Positions 1 through 10,185 of a DNA stretch of 64,000 bases are shown here, piece by piece. Source of the DNA: Drosophila persimilis (lineage: Eukaryota; Arthropoda; Insecta; Diptera; Drosophilidae); contig NW_020825321.1 in the NCBI RefSeq assembly GCF_003286085.1, forward strand, positions 2,666,001 to 2,730,000, read 5' to 3'. Below the pieces are notes generated by a model that was not told the origin of the DNA, searched no databases, and saw only the letters and a program-made list of their open reading frames with translations. Made by a program: the position numbers and the translations under genes. The number at the start of each line of letters is the position of its first letter. The first letter of the stretch is position 1.

Positions 1-2
1 AG

Positions 3-716
3 GAGAGGAGGATTCTGCTGACCAGTGTAGTCCGCTCAGCCATGACCTACGCAGCAGACGTATGGGCGGATGGAATTAAAGTTGCCAGCTACGCTAGGGG
101 CGTAAAAGCCACTCATCGACTCTGCGCGCTCCGGATCTGCTGCGGCTTTCGGACCATATCCGACGACGCTGCCCTAGTCCTGGCGGGTGTCCTTCCAATT
201 GACCTTCTGGTTCTTGAGGAGAGGGACGTGGCCGAAGCCATCCGGGCCGGCGCGGCAAGGAGAGACGCGCGCAATCAGGCCCGTGAAGGAAGCCTCAGAG
301 CATGGCAAAGCCGCTGGGACGGCTCCGATAAAGGACGGTGGACATACCGCCTGATTCCTGATGTCCGATATTGGATCGGCAGGCGACACGGTGTGGTCAA
401 TTTCCATTCCACACAGCTTCTGAGCGGACACGGATGCTTCAGCCATTACCTTTGGAGGTTCGGCCACGAGGACTCGCCGAACTGCTCGTGGTGCGGCGAC
501 GCCACTGAAGACGCTGAGCACATCATTTTCCAATGTGGGCGCTTCTCACTTATTAGGGAGGAGTTGTGGCGAGCCGCCGGCGGGCAGCTCACGCCGAGCA
601 ACCTGATCGAGGCGATTGTGGAAGACCCCATGGTATGGTCGGCCTGGAGCAACTTTGCAGCCGGCGCCATGAAGGAACTGCGTAGGTGCGAGCGCCGAAG
701 GAACGAGAGTGGCTAG
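3..716 (+). CDS. R1-clade non-LTR ORF2 C-terminal part, copy A (cut by window edge)
   Basis: This is the end of the reverse-transcriptase polyprotein of a non-LTR retrotransposon, which would copy element RNA at a nicked chromosomal target. The frame is open from base 3, so the protein starts outside the window. It covers the post-RT region and ends with a zinc-binding motif seen as CSWCG, then H in EHIIF, then QC (C-x2-C...H-x4-C), the usual C-terminus of R1/Jockey-type ORF2. There is no RNase H domain after RT, which argues against LOA and I clades. The same protein end is encoded on the minus strand at 5647 with an identical translation. Family assignment to the R1 clade is inference from layout, motif spacing and the adjoining (CA)n. 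Confidence 0.8.
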   Translation, partial: ERRILLTSVVRSAMTYAADVWADGIKVASYARGVKATHRLCALRICCGFRTISDDAALVLAGVLPIDLLVLEERDVAEAIRAGAARRDARNQAREGSLRAWQSRWDGSDKGRWTYRLIPDVRYWIGRRHGVVNFHSTQLLSGHGCFSHYLWRFGHEDSPNCSWCGDATEDAEHIIFQCGRFSLIREELWRAAGGQLTPSNLIEAIVEDPMVWSAWSNFAAGAMKELRRCERRRNESG

Positions 717-873
717 GAGGAACCATGGTCCCTGCGAAGCAATGCTTTGCGGCCGTCCCGCAGAGACCCGGAACTTCCTGCCGGTCTTTCCAACTCAATA
801 CAGCTCCCTGTCTAGCTTTAGTTAAGTCCCAGGCTTATAAAAATTTTATAAAATTAAGAGTTAATACAGAATA

Positions 874-890
<17 letters not shown>
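717..890 (+). other. 3' UTR and poly(A) tail of R1-clade copy A
   Basis: Short 3' untranslated region following the TAG stop at 714-716. It ends in an AATAAA-like stretch and 18 A residues (873-890). The tail runs directly into (CA)n with no intervening base, so the (CA)n is the element's 3' flank. The inverted copy at 5474-5646 has one T fewer in the homopolymer. Confidence 0.75.
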
Positions 891-904
<14 letters not shown>

Positions 905-914
905 CACACACACA
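891..914 (+). repeat. (CA)12 microsatellite between two R1-clade copies
   Basis: Twelve CA units separate the poly(A) tail of copy A from the first base (GGAGTTTGAG) of the 5' UTR of copy B. R1-clade elements are known for sequence-specific insertion, and the Waldo and Mino lineages use ACAY and AC repeats. The arrangement fits repeated insertion into an AC microsatellite, giving head-to-tail elements separated by residual target. Confidence 0.85.
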
Positions 915-1427
915 GGAGTTTGAGTTTGAGTTTCCAAGTGCGGTCGTGTTTGCAAGCGAGCTCCGAGTTTTCTACAAACAAAGTCCATATCACGCCTGGA
1001 ATCAAAACAGAAGACGGTTCAAGTCAGGCTTTCAGCGTCCCGTACTCACTACGCATGGTGGCTGGCGACGGAGACTTCCCAGTTGGTTGCAGGGGCAAAC
1101 TCAGAGGAGCAGATAGGCCAGGGGGGGGTGATCGTTGGTTTTGGCGCATTTCTCTATTCATCGTGGTGGTGGTAGGAAAAATAAAAACAACTTTCACTCA
1201 AATCGCTTCACTTGCCTCGATTTATATTCACGGATCAGCTGATCGAGCAGAGGTGCTTACAGCACGGAGTTGCCGGACAGCGTAGGACAGTCATAGGGTT
1301 GCCAGATCGGCCAACCAGTTTGAAAGTTGAGCGCCAACTGGAAAATCGCGCGGGCCCCAAATTTCAAATTTTAAATTTTAAATTTCAAATTTCAAATTCG
1401 AGTATTTGGCAATTACAAACAGGAAGA
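915..1427 (+). other. 5' UTR of R1-clade copy B
   Basis: Untranslated leader of the next element, from the (CA)n boundary to the first ATG of ORF1 at 1428. It starts with a GAGTTT triplication. Around 1362-1400 there is a run of AT-rich ATTTCAAATTTTAAA-type repeats. A perfect inverted copy lies at 4937-5449. The leader could hold the internal promoter such elements need, but no recognisable core motif was found. Confidence 0.6.
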
Positions 1428-2611
1428 ATGGAGGAGGAGGAAAAGCGGGTCTTTGAGAGGAGAACTAGCCTGCAGCGTTCCACACCACAGTGGTAGACGC
1501 CCCGAGGCATTTGGCCCAGGGAGCAGGTAGTTGAGAAGCCGGCCCAGCTAAGCCTTGGTACCGGAACTCCACTTAAGGCGCCCCTTAGAGTGCTGCCAGC
1601 ACTGATTGTGTCTGCAAGAGCAGAAGTCCCTGTCAATCCCTTTGACTTCAGCAGTGCTTCCACAGACAAAAGCGGTAGAGGACCAAAGGCCGACGGAGAT
1701 CTGCGGGCGATCCTGGCTTCGCTGGTAGAAAAGTCGACGGAATTGTCGAAGATTCTGAGGGACGCCCGTTATCTCAACAAAGAGATGAAATAGTTGGCGC
1801 AGAACGTGGTGAGGATGCAAAAGTCCGAGCTTCACAGCTTCGACGCAAAGTTTCAGAGGAAGGAGAGGGTGGAGCGGCGTGATCAGGAGACGCAGTGCTC
1901 CCCTCAACACGATGCGCCGAAAAGGAAGCTGGACAAGCCGATGAGGAGCTCGCCGAAGCGGAGAAACAATATGAGTGGCCATCCCACGTTGCAGTCCCAC
2001 GAACCACCGGCAAGGAAGACCGAATCAGCTGCACCTACCGAAGGTGAATGGGAGAAGGTGAAGAGCAGAGCGCACGCCCGGAAGCCAAGGCCCCGTCCGG
2101 ATGTCATTATCATCGAGCCAAAAGGGGAAATGACTTACGCGGAGATCCTTAACCTCGTCACCCGCAACCAGAGCGAGAAGATGAAGAAGGTCGGCGAGAG
2201 TGTGAGCAGAGTGAAGCGCACAGCCAAAGGTGCTCTTCTATTGGAGCTCAAAGACGCCTCGAAGGAGACCGCGCAGCTGCTTCGCGAGGACATAGGCACT
2301 GTCCTAGGAGGCAAGGTGGAAAGGTCAAAGTGGCATGGTCCGTCTGCAGCATACGGGAGCGAAACCTGCCGTTAAAGTGCTTCAGGTGCCTTGAGATCGG
2401 CCACGTTGCACTTAATTGCAAAAGCTCTGTGGACAGAAGCGGGTGGTGCTTCCGCTGTAGGTCTGCGGAGCACAAGGTAAGCGACTGCCGCAATGAGGCA
2501 AAATGCTTCCTTTGTGTCGGAAAGGGCAAGCCCCACTCACACGTAGCTGGTAGCCACAGGTGCCCCATGGCACCCAAAGAGAAGGCAAGTCAATACGCTG
2601 GACATGGTTAG
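1428..2611 (+). pseudogene. R1-clade ORF1 (gag-like, three zinc knuckles), broken
   Basis: ORF1 of non-LTR elements encodes an RNA-binding protein that coats element RNA. The frame begins at ATG 1428 (MEEEEKR) and continues as one frame to about 2330, interrupted by TAG at 1494-1496 and TAG at 1791-1793. A frameshift near 2330, probably with a small deletion, then moves to the frame that holds the C-terminus. That end contains CFRCLEIGHVALNC and CFRCRSAEHKVSDC, two C-x2-C-x4-H-x4-C knuckles, and a third cysteine/histidine cluster beginning CFLC. The stop TAG (2609-2611) overlaps the ORF2 start (ATG 2604-2606). Most of this ORF is repeated inverted at 4205-4936. Confidence 0.8.
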
Positions 2612-4201
2612 TTTTTACCAAATAAACCTAACCACATAACCACAGATCTGCTCTCTCAATCGGTGCGTGAAATGAGATCGGACGTTGCCATAATTAGCGA
2701 ACCCTACATTTCCCCCGAGGATGGATTCTGGGTCCAGAGCTCCTCAGGCAAAGCAGCAATATGGGCTTGCGGTAAGCCTCCTCTGCGGCCCTCAGTGTTC
2801 GCTGAGTTCCGACATTTCGTCAGGGCAAAACTGGGGAACTTATGGATTTACAGCTGCTATCTCCCCCCAAGCTTGAGCCGTCATAACTTCGCTGTGGCGA
2901 TGGACGAATTGGCCGACGACGCCAGGCACCACAAACCAAATGTGATTGCTGGCGACTTCAATGCTTGGAGTCGATGCAGGAGTGGGGCAGTGACATCTCC
3001 AGAAGCAGCAGCTCGGACGCCATATACAAGGGACACACACTGCTTGAGGCCTTCGCTGCGTTGAACGTAGTATTGTTGAATCAGGGGACCGCGAATACCT
3101 TCAACAGGGGTGGCTCTGGGTCAGTCATCGACCTTACATTCGCCTCTAGTAGCCTTTCCCCTCTGTCCACCAGGCGCCTGGGGAACCACTATACGGCCAG
3201 CGACCACGAGTTAGTGGTGTTCTCGATAGGCGGAGAAGGTGGTTGCAGACTGACCAGGGCAACGCAGACAAGCCGGAGAGCAGCCTACAATCCCGAATCA
3301 ATGCGGATTCCAAGGTTCTTGGAGGCGCTGAGGCATATGGAGGTCGGAGGCTCAGCTCAACAGATGGTCAACCAGCTTTTGGAGTCCCTACTGCTCGCAT
3401 GCGATGCCAGTATGAGTCGCAAGAGGCCATTCAAGGGTAAGCAATCGCCGACCTATTGGTGGAACGACGAGATCCAGGAGGCCAGACGCACTTGCCTGTC
3501 AGCTAGAAGGCGATATCAACGGGATCGCAGAAGTAGTGGCACTAGCTGGCCAAGGCTACAGAATGAATCTGATCTCTCAGCTTTATTTTACGTAGCGGTT
3601 CCTCAGGGAGGGATTTCAACCACGGCGTCTAATGTTTATTTGCAGCTTAGCCTCGATTAGTGCGATATATTTACATATATCACGCACCACCGCCCCTAAA
3701 AAGAAGCTATAGGTATGTACATAGCGACTCTTCTGGTACCAATTGAAAGTATCCTGGTCGGGCATACAATCCCCCTTGGTGAGGGGCGAGGTGTATCTAC
3801 CACGTCTTCCGATCTATGGGTCTCGGCACCCGGTTGAGAGCGCAACTCCACGAGGAGCCTAGCGGCTCTCCCCGCGTAACGGCCAAGGCTACAGGCGGAG
3901 TACTGCGGAGCTAGAAAAGCCCTAAAGAATGCCATCAAGGAGAGCAAAAGGGCGTGTTTCCTGAAGCTTTGTGACTCATCCGAGAAGGTGACTACAAGAC
4001 GGTAATGAAGCGAATTCATGGCAGCAACGCGGGGTCGCCGTCTGACCCAGACCAGTTGCGGACGATTGTTGAGGCATTGTTCCCATCCGGGGCTCACGGT
4101 CTTGCCATCAGTGCCGTCGCACACCAGCCTGCATATTCGGTCGAACCAGTCACGGAGGACGAAATCGTCGCCCTGGCCCAAAGCCTAAAGGCCAAGAAGG
4201 C
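2604..4201 (+). pseudogene. R1-clade ORF2: endonuclease and RT N-terminal region, interrupted
   Basis: ORF2 starts at ATG 2604, overlapping the ORF1 stop in the string ATGGTTAG. It encodes an apurinic-type endonuclease, with ISEPY (metal-binding Glu), GDFNAWS and SDHELV visible, that would nick the target. There is an in-frame stop early (about 2637), a frameshift just after GDFNAWS (near 2968), a foreign insertion at 3562-3880, and a small deletion with stop near 3990-4003. The frame resumes at 4003 with VMKRIHGSNAGS and is cut at 4201 by the inversion junction, just before the conserved PGPDGIP. The copy is dead. Equivalent sequence in better condition lies on the minus strand from 8053. 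Confidence 0.8.
3562..3880 (-). mobile_element. Unidentified 319-bp insertion with 14-bp target-site duplication
   Basis: The insertion interrupts ORF2. The 14-base string ggccaaggctacag occurs on both sides (3548-3561 and 3881-3894) and is present once in the other copies of this ORF, so this is an insertion with target-site duplication. It has no long ORF. Read on the minus strand, the first 90 bases can form several short hairpins (GAGAGC with GCTCTC, CTCC with GGAG) and an AATAAA lies near the far end. The duplication length suits target-primed insertion of a SINE or a deleted non-LTR element. The family is not recognised. The strand is inferred from the AATAAA. Confidence 0.6.
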
Positions 4202-4204
4202 TGG

Positions 4205-4936
4205 GACGAGGTTAAGGATCTCCGCGTAAGTCATTTCCCCTTTTGGCTCGATGATAATGACATCCGGACGGGGCCTTGGCTTCCGGGCGTGCGCTCTGCT
4301 CTTCACCTTCTCCCATTCACCTTCGGTAGGTGCAGCTGATTCGGTCTTCCTTGCCGGTGGTTCGTGGGACTGCAACGTGGGATGGCCACTCATATTGTTT
4401 CTCCGCTTCGGCGAGCTCCTCATCGGCTTGTCCAGCTTCCTTTTCGGCGCATCGTGTTGAGGGGAGCACTGCGTCTCCTGATCACGCCGCTCCACCCTCT
4501 CCTTCCTCTGAAACTTTGCGTCGAAGCTGTGAAGCTCGGACTTTTGCATCCTCACCACGTTCTGCGCCAACTATTTCATCTCTTTGTTGAGATAACGGGC
4601 GTCCCTCAGAATCTTCGACAATTCCGTCGACTTTTCTACCAGCGAAGCCAGGATCGCCCGCAGATCTCCGTCGGCCTTTGGTCCTCTACCGCTTTTGTCT
4701 GTGGAAGCACTGCTGAAGTCAAAGGGATTGACAGGGACTTCTGCTCTTGCAGACACAATCAGTGCTGGCAGCACTCTAAGGGGCGCCTTAAGTGGAGTTC
4801 CGGTACCAAGGCTTAGCTGGGCCGGCTTCTCAACTACCTGCTCCCTGGGCCAAATGCCTCGGGGCGTCTACCACTGTGGTGTGGAACGCTGCAGGCTAGT
4901 TCTCCTCTCAAAGACCCGCTTTTCCTCCTCCTCCAT
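4205..4936 (-). pseudogene. R1-clade ORF1, inverted partial copy
   Basis: Minus-strand copy of the ORF1 N-terminal two thirds. It starts at ATG 4934-4936, has the same two in-frame TAG stops as the forward arm (about 4868 and 4571), and is cut at 4205 before the zinc knuckles. It shares every visible lesion with 1428-2159, so both copies descend from an already defective parent rather than decaying separately. Confidence 0.75.
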
Positions 4937-5449
4937 TCTTCCTGTTTGTAATTGCCAAATACTCGAATTTGAAATTTGAAATTTAAAATTTAAAATTTGA
5001 AATTTGGGGCCCGCGCGATTTTCCAGTTGGCGCTCAACTTTCAAACTGGTTGGCCGATCTGGCAACCCTATGACTGTCCTACGCTGTCCGGCAACTCCGT
5101 GCTGTAAGCACCTCTGCTCGATCAGCTGATCCGTGAATATAAATCGAGGCAAGTGAAGCGATTTGAGTGAAAGTTGTTTTTATTTTTCCTACCACCACCA
5201 CGATGAATAGAGAAATGCGCCAAAACCAACGATCACCCCCCCCTGGCCTATCTGCTCCTCTGAGTTTGCCCCTGCAACCAACTGGGAAGTCTCCGTCGCC
5301 AGCCACCATGCGTAGTGAGTACGGGACGCTGAAAGCCTGACTTGAACCGTCTTCTGTTTTGATTCCAGGCGTGATATGGACTTTGTTTGTAGAAAACTCG
5401 GAGCTCGCTTGCAAACACGACCGCACTTGGAAACTCAAACTCAAACTCC

Positions 5450-5459
5450 TGTGTGTGTG

Positions 5460-5474
<15 letters not shown>
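5450..5474 (-). repeat. (TG)n microsatellite, inverted counterpart of 891-914
   Basis: Twelve TG units followed by 16-17 T residues, the reverse complement of the poly(A)-(CA)n junction at 873-914. It again separates the 3' tail of one R1-clade copy (5475-5646) from the 5' UTR of the next (4937-5449), here read on the minus strand. Confidence 0.85.
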
Positions 5475-5491
<17 letters not shown>

Positions 5492-5646
5492 TTCTGTATT
5501 AACTCTTAATTTTATAAAATTTTTATAAGCCTGGGACTTAACTAAAGCTAGACAGGGAGCTGTATTGAGTTGGAAAGACCGGCAGGAAGTTCCGGGTCTC
5601 TGCGGGACGGCCGCAAAGCATTGCTTCGCAGGGACCATGGTTCCTC

Positions 5647-8053
5647 CTAGCCACTCTCGTTCCTTCGGCGCTCGCACCTACGCAGTTCCTTCATGGCGCC
5701 GGCTGCAAAGTTGCTCCAGGCCGACCATACCATGGGGTCTTCCACAATCGCCTCGATCAGGTTGCTCGGCGTGAGCTGCCCGCCGGCGGCTCGCCACAAC
5801 TCCTCCCTAATAAGTGAGAAGCGCCCACATTGGAAAATGATGTGCTCAGCGTCTTCAGTGGCGTCGCCGCACCACGAGCAGTTCGGCGAGTCCTCGTGGC
5901 CGAACCTCCAAAGGTAATGGCTGAAGCATCCGTGTCCGCTCAGAAGCTGTGTGGAATGGAAATTGACCACACCGTGTCGCCTGCCGATCCAATATCGGAC
6001 ATCAGGAATCAGGCGGTATGTCCACCGTCCTTTATCGGAGCCGTCCCAGCGGCTTTGCCATGCTCTGAGGCTTCCTTCACGGGCCTGATTGCGCGCGTCT
6101 CTCCTTGCCGCGCCGGCCCGGATGGCTTCGGCCACGTCCCTCTCCTCAAGAACCAGAAGGTCAATTGGAAGGACACCCGCCAGGACTAGGGCAGCGTCGT
6201 CGGATATGGTCCGAAAGCCGCAGCAGATCCGGAGCGCGCAGAGTCGATGAGTGGCTTTTACGCCCCTAGCGTAGCTGGCAACTTTAATTCCATCCGCCCA
6301 TACGTCTGCTGCGTAGGTCATGGCTGAGCGGACTACACTGGTCAGCAGAATCCTCCTCTCCTGCTTCGGGCCACGGGTGTTCAGCAGTATTCGGAACAGC
6401 GCCCGGCTCGTGTTTGCCGCTTTCTCCTGGACGTAGCATAGGTGTTCACGGAAACTGAGCCTGGTGTCAATCATCACGCCCAGATACCGAATGGCTCGTT
6501 TCGACGATAGTCTCTGGTCGCCAACCCTGATGTGAGCGGTCTCCACAGTCGAACGGGTGCTCACCAATACTGCCTCGGTTTTATGAGCGGCTAGCTCTAG
6601 TCCCGCAGAGCGGAGCCAGTCTGCAATCAGCTGGATAGCGGTGTCACAATTTGCTTCGACGACGTCCAGGTGCTTGGCCACCACCGTCAGGGCGACATCA
6701 TCTGCGTAGCAGGTTAGCTGACATCCGCCTGGTAGAGCTAATCTCATGACTCCATCGTAGGCAATGTTCCATAATAGGGGACCCAACACTGATCCTTGGG
6801 GAACGCCTGCCGTTATGCCGTGAGTCTGCGCGCCGGCCTCCGTATTATACTCCAGCAGTCTCCCCTCAAAGTAGCTCCTTACGATTGCCTGAAGGTATTG
6901 GGGTACACCGCGCCGGCTAAGTGAATCCAGGATGCACTCCCACTTCACCGTATTGAAGGCGTTCCTGATGTCTAGGGTGACAATCAGGCAGTATTCCTTC
7001 TTGCCGCCCTTCCATCGAGTTCCCTCCACTGCATTGGAGGCTATGTCAACTACTCTGCCTATGGCGTCCACCGTTGACCTCCCACTCCTGAAGCCGTATT
7101 GGTTTGGTGAAAGTCCCCCAGCATCCTCGACGGCGTTGTCCAGTCTTCTACGTATTACCTGTTCCAGAGTCTTCCCCAGCGAGTCGATTAAGCAAATCGG
7201 TCGAAACGAGGAGGGATCGTCCGGCGGCTTTCCTGGCTTTGGCAAGAGCACCAGGTGTTGCAACTTCCACTGCGGCGGAAATAGTCCTTCCCGCAGGCAC
7301 TGCGTGAATGCCTTAGCAAACTCGTGCGGGTTGTGTGCCATCGCCAGTTTTACCGCACGGTTGGGGATTCCATCAGGGCCTGGAGCCTTCTTGGCCTTTA
7401 AGCTCTGGGCCAGGGCGACGATTTCGTCCTCCGTAACCGGTTCGACCGAATATGCAGGCTGGTGTGCGACGGCACTGTTGGCCAGACCGTGAGTCCTGGA
7501 TGGGAACAATGCCTCAACAATCGTCCGCAACTGGTCTGGGTCAGACGGCGACCCCGCGTTGCTGCCATGAATTCGCTTCATTACCGTCTTGTAGGCACGT
7601 CCCCACGGATCCTTCTCGGCTGAGTCGCAAAGCTGCAGGAAGCACTCCCTCTTGCTCTCCTTGATGGCGGTCTTTAGGGCTTTTCTAGCTCCGCAGTACT
7701 CCGCCTGTAGCCTTGGCCAGCTAGTGTCACTCCTTCTGCGAGCCCGTTGATATCGCCTTCTAGCTGACAGGCAAGTGCGTCTTGCCTCCTGGATCTCGTC
7801 ATTCCACCAATAGGTCGGCGATTGCTTACCCTTGAATGGCCTCTTGCGACCCATACTGGCATCGCATGCGAGCAGTAGGGACTCCAGTAGCTGGTTGACC
7901 ATCTGTTGAGCTGAGCCTCCGACCTCCATATTCCTCAGTGCCTCCAAGAACCTTGGAATCCGCATTGATTCGGGATTGTAGGCTGCTCTCCGGCTTGTCT
8001 GCGTTGCCCTGGTCAGTCTGCAACCACCTTCTCCGCCTATCGAGAACACCACT
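5647..8053 (-). CDS. R1-clade ORF2: reverse transcriptase with intact core, N-terminus missing
   Basis: This is the best-preserved coding region in the window. An uninterrupted minus-strand frame runs from the end of the endonuclease domain (VVFSIGGEGG) through RT to the C-terminal zinc motif. Visible RT motifs are RPICLIDSLGKTLEQ, LDIRNAFNTVKW (motif A Asp), AGVPQGSVLGPLLWN (motif B) and CYADDVAL (motif C, codons near 6700-6711). The frame stays open upstream to 8262, but those roughly 70 codons read antisense through the adjoining forward copy and are not part of the protein. The true start and most of the endonuclease are lost at the 8054 junction, so the element cannot nick DNA itself even though its RT looks intact. 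Confidence 0.82.
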
Positions 8054-10020
8054 GACTCATCCGAGAAGGTGACTACAAGACGGTAATGAAGCGAATTCAT
8101 GGCAGCAACGCGGGGTCGCCGTCTGACCCAGACCAGTTGCGGACGATTGTTGAGGCATTGTTCCCATCCGGGGCTCACGGTCTTGCCATCAGTGCCGTCG
8201 CACACCAGCCTGCATATTCGGTCGAACCAGTCACGGAGGACGAAATCGTCGCCCTGGCCCAAAGCCTAAAGGCCAAGAAGGCTCCAGGCCCTGATGGAAT
8301 CCCCAACCGTGCGGTAAAACTGGCGATGGCATACAACCCGCACGAGTTTGCTAAGGCATTCACGCAGTGCCTGCGGGAAGGACTATTTCCGCCGCAGTGG
8401 AAGTTGCAACACCTGGTGCTCTTGCCAAAGCCAGGAAAGTCGCCGGACGATCCCTCCTCGTTTCGACCGATTTGCGTAATCGACTCGCTGGGGAAGACTC
8501 TGGAACAGATAATCCGTAGAAGACTGGACAACACCGTCGAGGATGCTGGGGGACTTTGACCAAACCAATACGGCTTCAGGAGTGGGAGGTCAACGGTGGA
8601 CGCCATAGGCAGGGTAGTTGACATAGCCTCCAAGGCAGTGGAGGAAACTCGATGGAAGGGCGGCAAGAAGGAATACTGCCTGATTGTCACCCTAGACATC
8701 AGGAACGCCTTCAATACGGTGAAGTGGGAGTGCATCCTGGACTCACTTAACCGGCGCGGTGTACCCCCATACCTTTAGGCAATCGTAAGGAGCTACTTCG
8801 AGGGGAGACTGCTGGAGTATAATACGGAGGCCGGCGCGCAGACTCATGGCATAACGGCAGGCGTTCCCCAAGGATCAGTGATGGGTCCCCTATTATGGAA
8901 CATTGCCTACGATGGAGTCATGAGATTAGCTCTTCCAGGCGGATGTCAGCTAACCTGCTACGCAGATGATGTCGCCCTGACGGTGGTGGCCAAGCACCTG
9001 GACGTCGTCGAAGCAAATTGCGACACCGCAATCCAGCTGATTGCAGACTGGCTCCGCTCTGCGGGACTAGAGCTAGCCGCTCATAAAACCGAGGCAGTAT
9101 TGGTGAGCACCCGTTCGACTGTGGAGACCGCTCACATCAGGGTTGGCGACCAGAGACTATCGTCGAAACGAGCCATTCGGTATCTGGGCGTGATGATCGA
9201 CACCAGGCTCAGTTTCCGTGAACACCTAAGCTACGTCCAGGAGAAAGCGGCAAACACGAGTCGGGCGCTGTTCCGAATACTGCTGAACACCCGTGGCCCG
9301 AAGCAGGAGAGGAGGATTCTGCTGACCAGCGTAGTCCGCTCTGCCATGACCTACGCAGCAGACGTATGGGCGGATGGCATTAAAGTTGCCAGCTACGCTA
9401 GGGGCGTTAAAGCCACTCATCGCCTCTGCGCGCTCCGGATCTGCTGCGGCTTTCGGACCATATCCGACGACGCTGCCCTAGTCCTGGCGGGTGTCCTACC
9501 AATCGACCTTCTGGTGCTTGAGGAGAGGGCCGTGGCCGAAGCCATCCGGGCCGGCGCGGCAAGGAGAGACGCGCGCAAGCAGGCCCGTGAAGGAAGCCTC
9601 AGAGCATGGCAAAGCCGCTGGGACGGCTCTGATAAAGGACGATGGACACACCGCCTGATTCCGGATGTCCGATATTGGATCGGCAGGCGACACGGTGTGG
9701 TCAATTTCCATTCCACACAGCTTCTGAGCGGACACGGCTGCTTCAGCCATTACCTTTGGAGGTTCGGCCACGAGGACTCGCCGAACTGCTCGTGATGCGG
9801 CGACGCCACTGAAGACGCTGAGCACATCATTTTTCAATGTGGGCGCTTCTCACTTATTAGGGAGGAGTTGTGGCGAGCCGCCGGCGGGCAGCTCACGCCG
9901 AACAACTTGATCGAGGCGATTGTGGAAGACCCCATGGTATGGTCGGCCTGGAGCAACTTTGCAGCCGGCGCCATGAAGGAGCTGCGTAGGTGCGAGCGCC
10001 GAAGGAACGAGAGTGGCTAG
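8054..10020 (+). pseudogene. R1-clade ORF2 RT, forward copy C with three nonsense codons
   Basis: Forward copy joined head-to-head to the minus-strand ORF2 at about 8054. The first 230 bases are identical to 3971-4201, including a shared small deletion after GAGAAGG, so the two come from one parent. The RT frame is continuous except for TGA at 8557-8559, TAG at 8776-8778 and TGA at 9793-9795. The YADD box (about 8961-8972) and the C-terminal zinc region remain recognisable. Because the minus-strand copy has sense codons at the three stops, these are point changes after the copies separated. Confidence 0.82.
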
Positions 10021-10185
10021 GAGGAACCATGGTCCCTGCGAAGCATTGCTTTGCGGCCGTCCCGCAGAGACCCGGATTTTCCTGCCGGTCTCTCCAACTC
10101 AATACAGCTCCCTGTCTAGCTATAGTTAAGTCCCAGGCTTATAAAATTTAATAAAATGAAGAGTTAATACAGAATAAAAAAAAAA
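10021..10185 (+). other. 3' UTR and poly(A) of R1-clade copy C
   Basis: Matches 717-890 closely and ends in AATA followed by about ten A residues, then (CA)n. It gives a second independent 3' junction into the same microsatellite. Confidence 0.75.

Larger units (their letters stand above)
1..2159 (+). repeat. Left arm of 2.16-kb inverted repeat
   Basis: Every base position x here corresponds to about 6363-x or 6364-x on the opposite strand at 4205-6363. The coordinate sum changes by one only across the poly(A)/(CA)n tract, and translations of all frames tested are identical between arms. The outer edge is the window start, so the arm may be longer. The inner edge is after GTC at 2157-2159. 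Confidence 0.92.
4205..6363 (-). repeat. Right arm of 2.16-kb inverted repeat
   Basis: Reverse complement of 1-2159. The inner edge is at 4205, where two or three extra G residues (aaggctGGgacgagg) join the forward copy ending at 4201 to the inverted copy. The spacer between arms (2160-4204) carries ORF1/ORF2 sequence and the 319-bp insertion. Such arms can extrude as a cruciform, or can be created by replication template switching or by assembly error. Confidence 0.92.

Noticed and set aside
3790-3880. HDV-like ribozyme at the hairpin-rich end of the 319-bp insertion
   Set aside because: P1-, P3- and P4-like stems could be drawn, but no complementary P2 strand or catalytic-cytosine context was found.
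8054-8262. N-terminal 70 codons of the long minus-strand frame ending at 5647, as part of the RT protein
   Set aside because: They read antisense through the adjoining forward copy. The same bases encode sense RT sequence (VMKRIHGSNAGS) on the plus strand.
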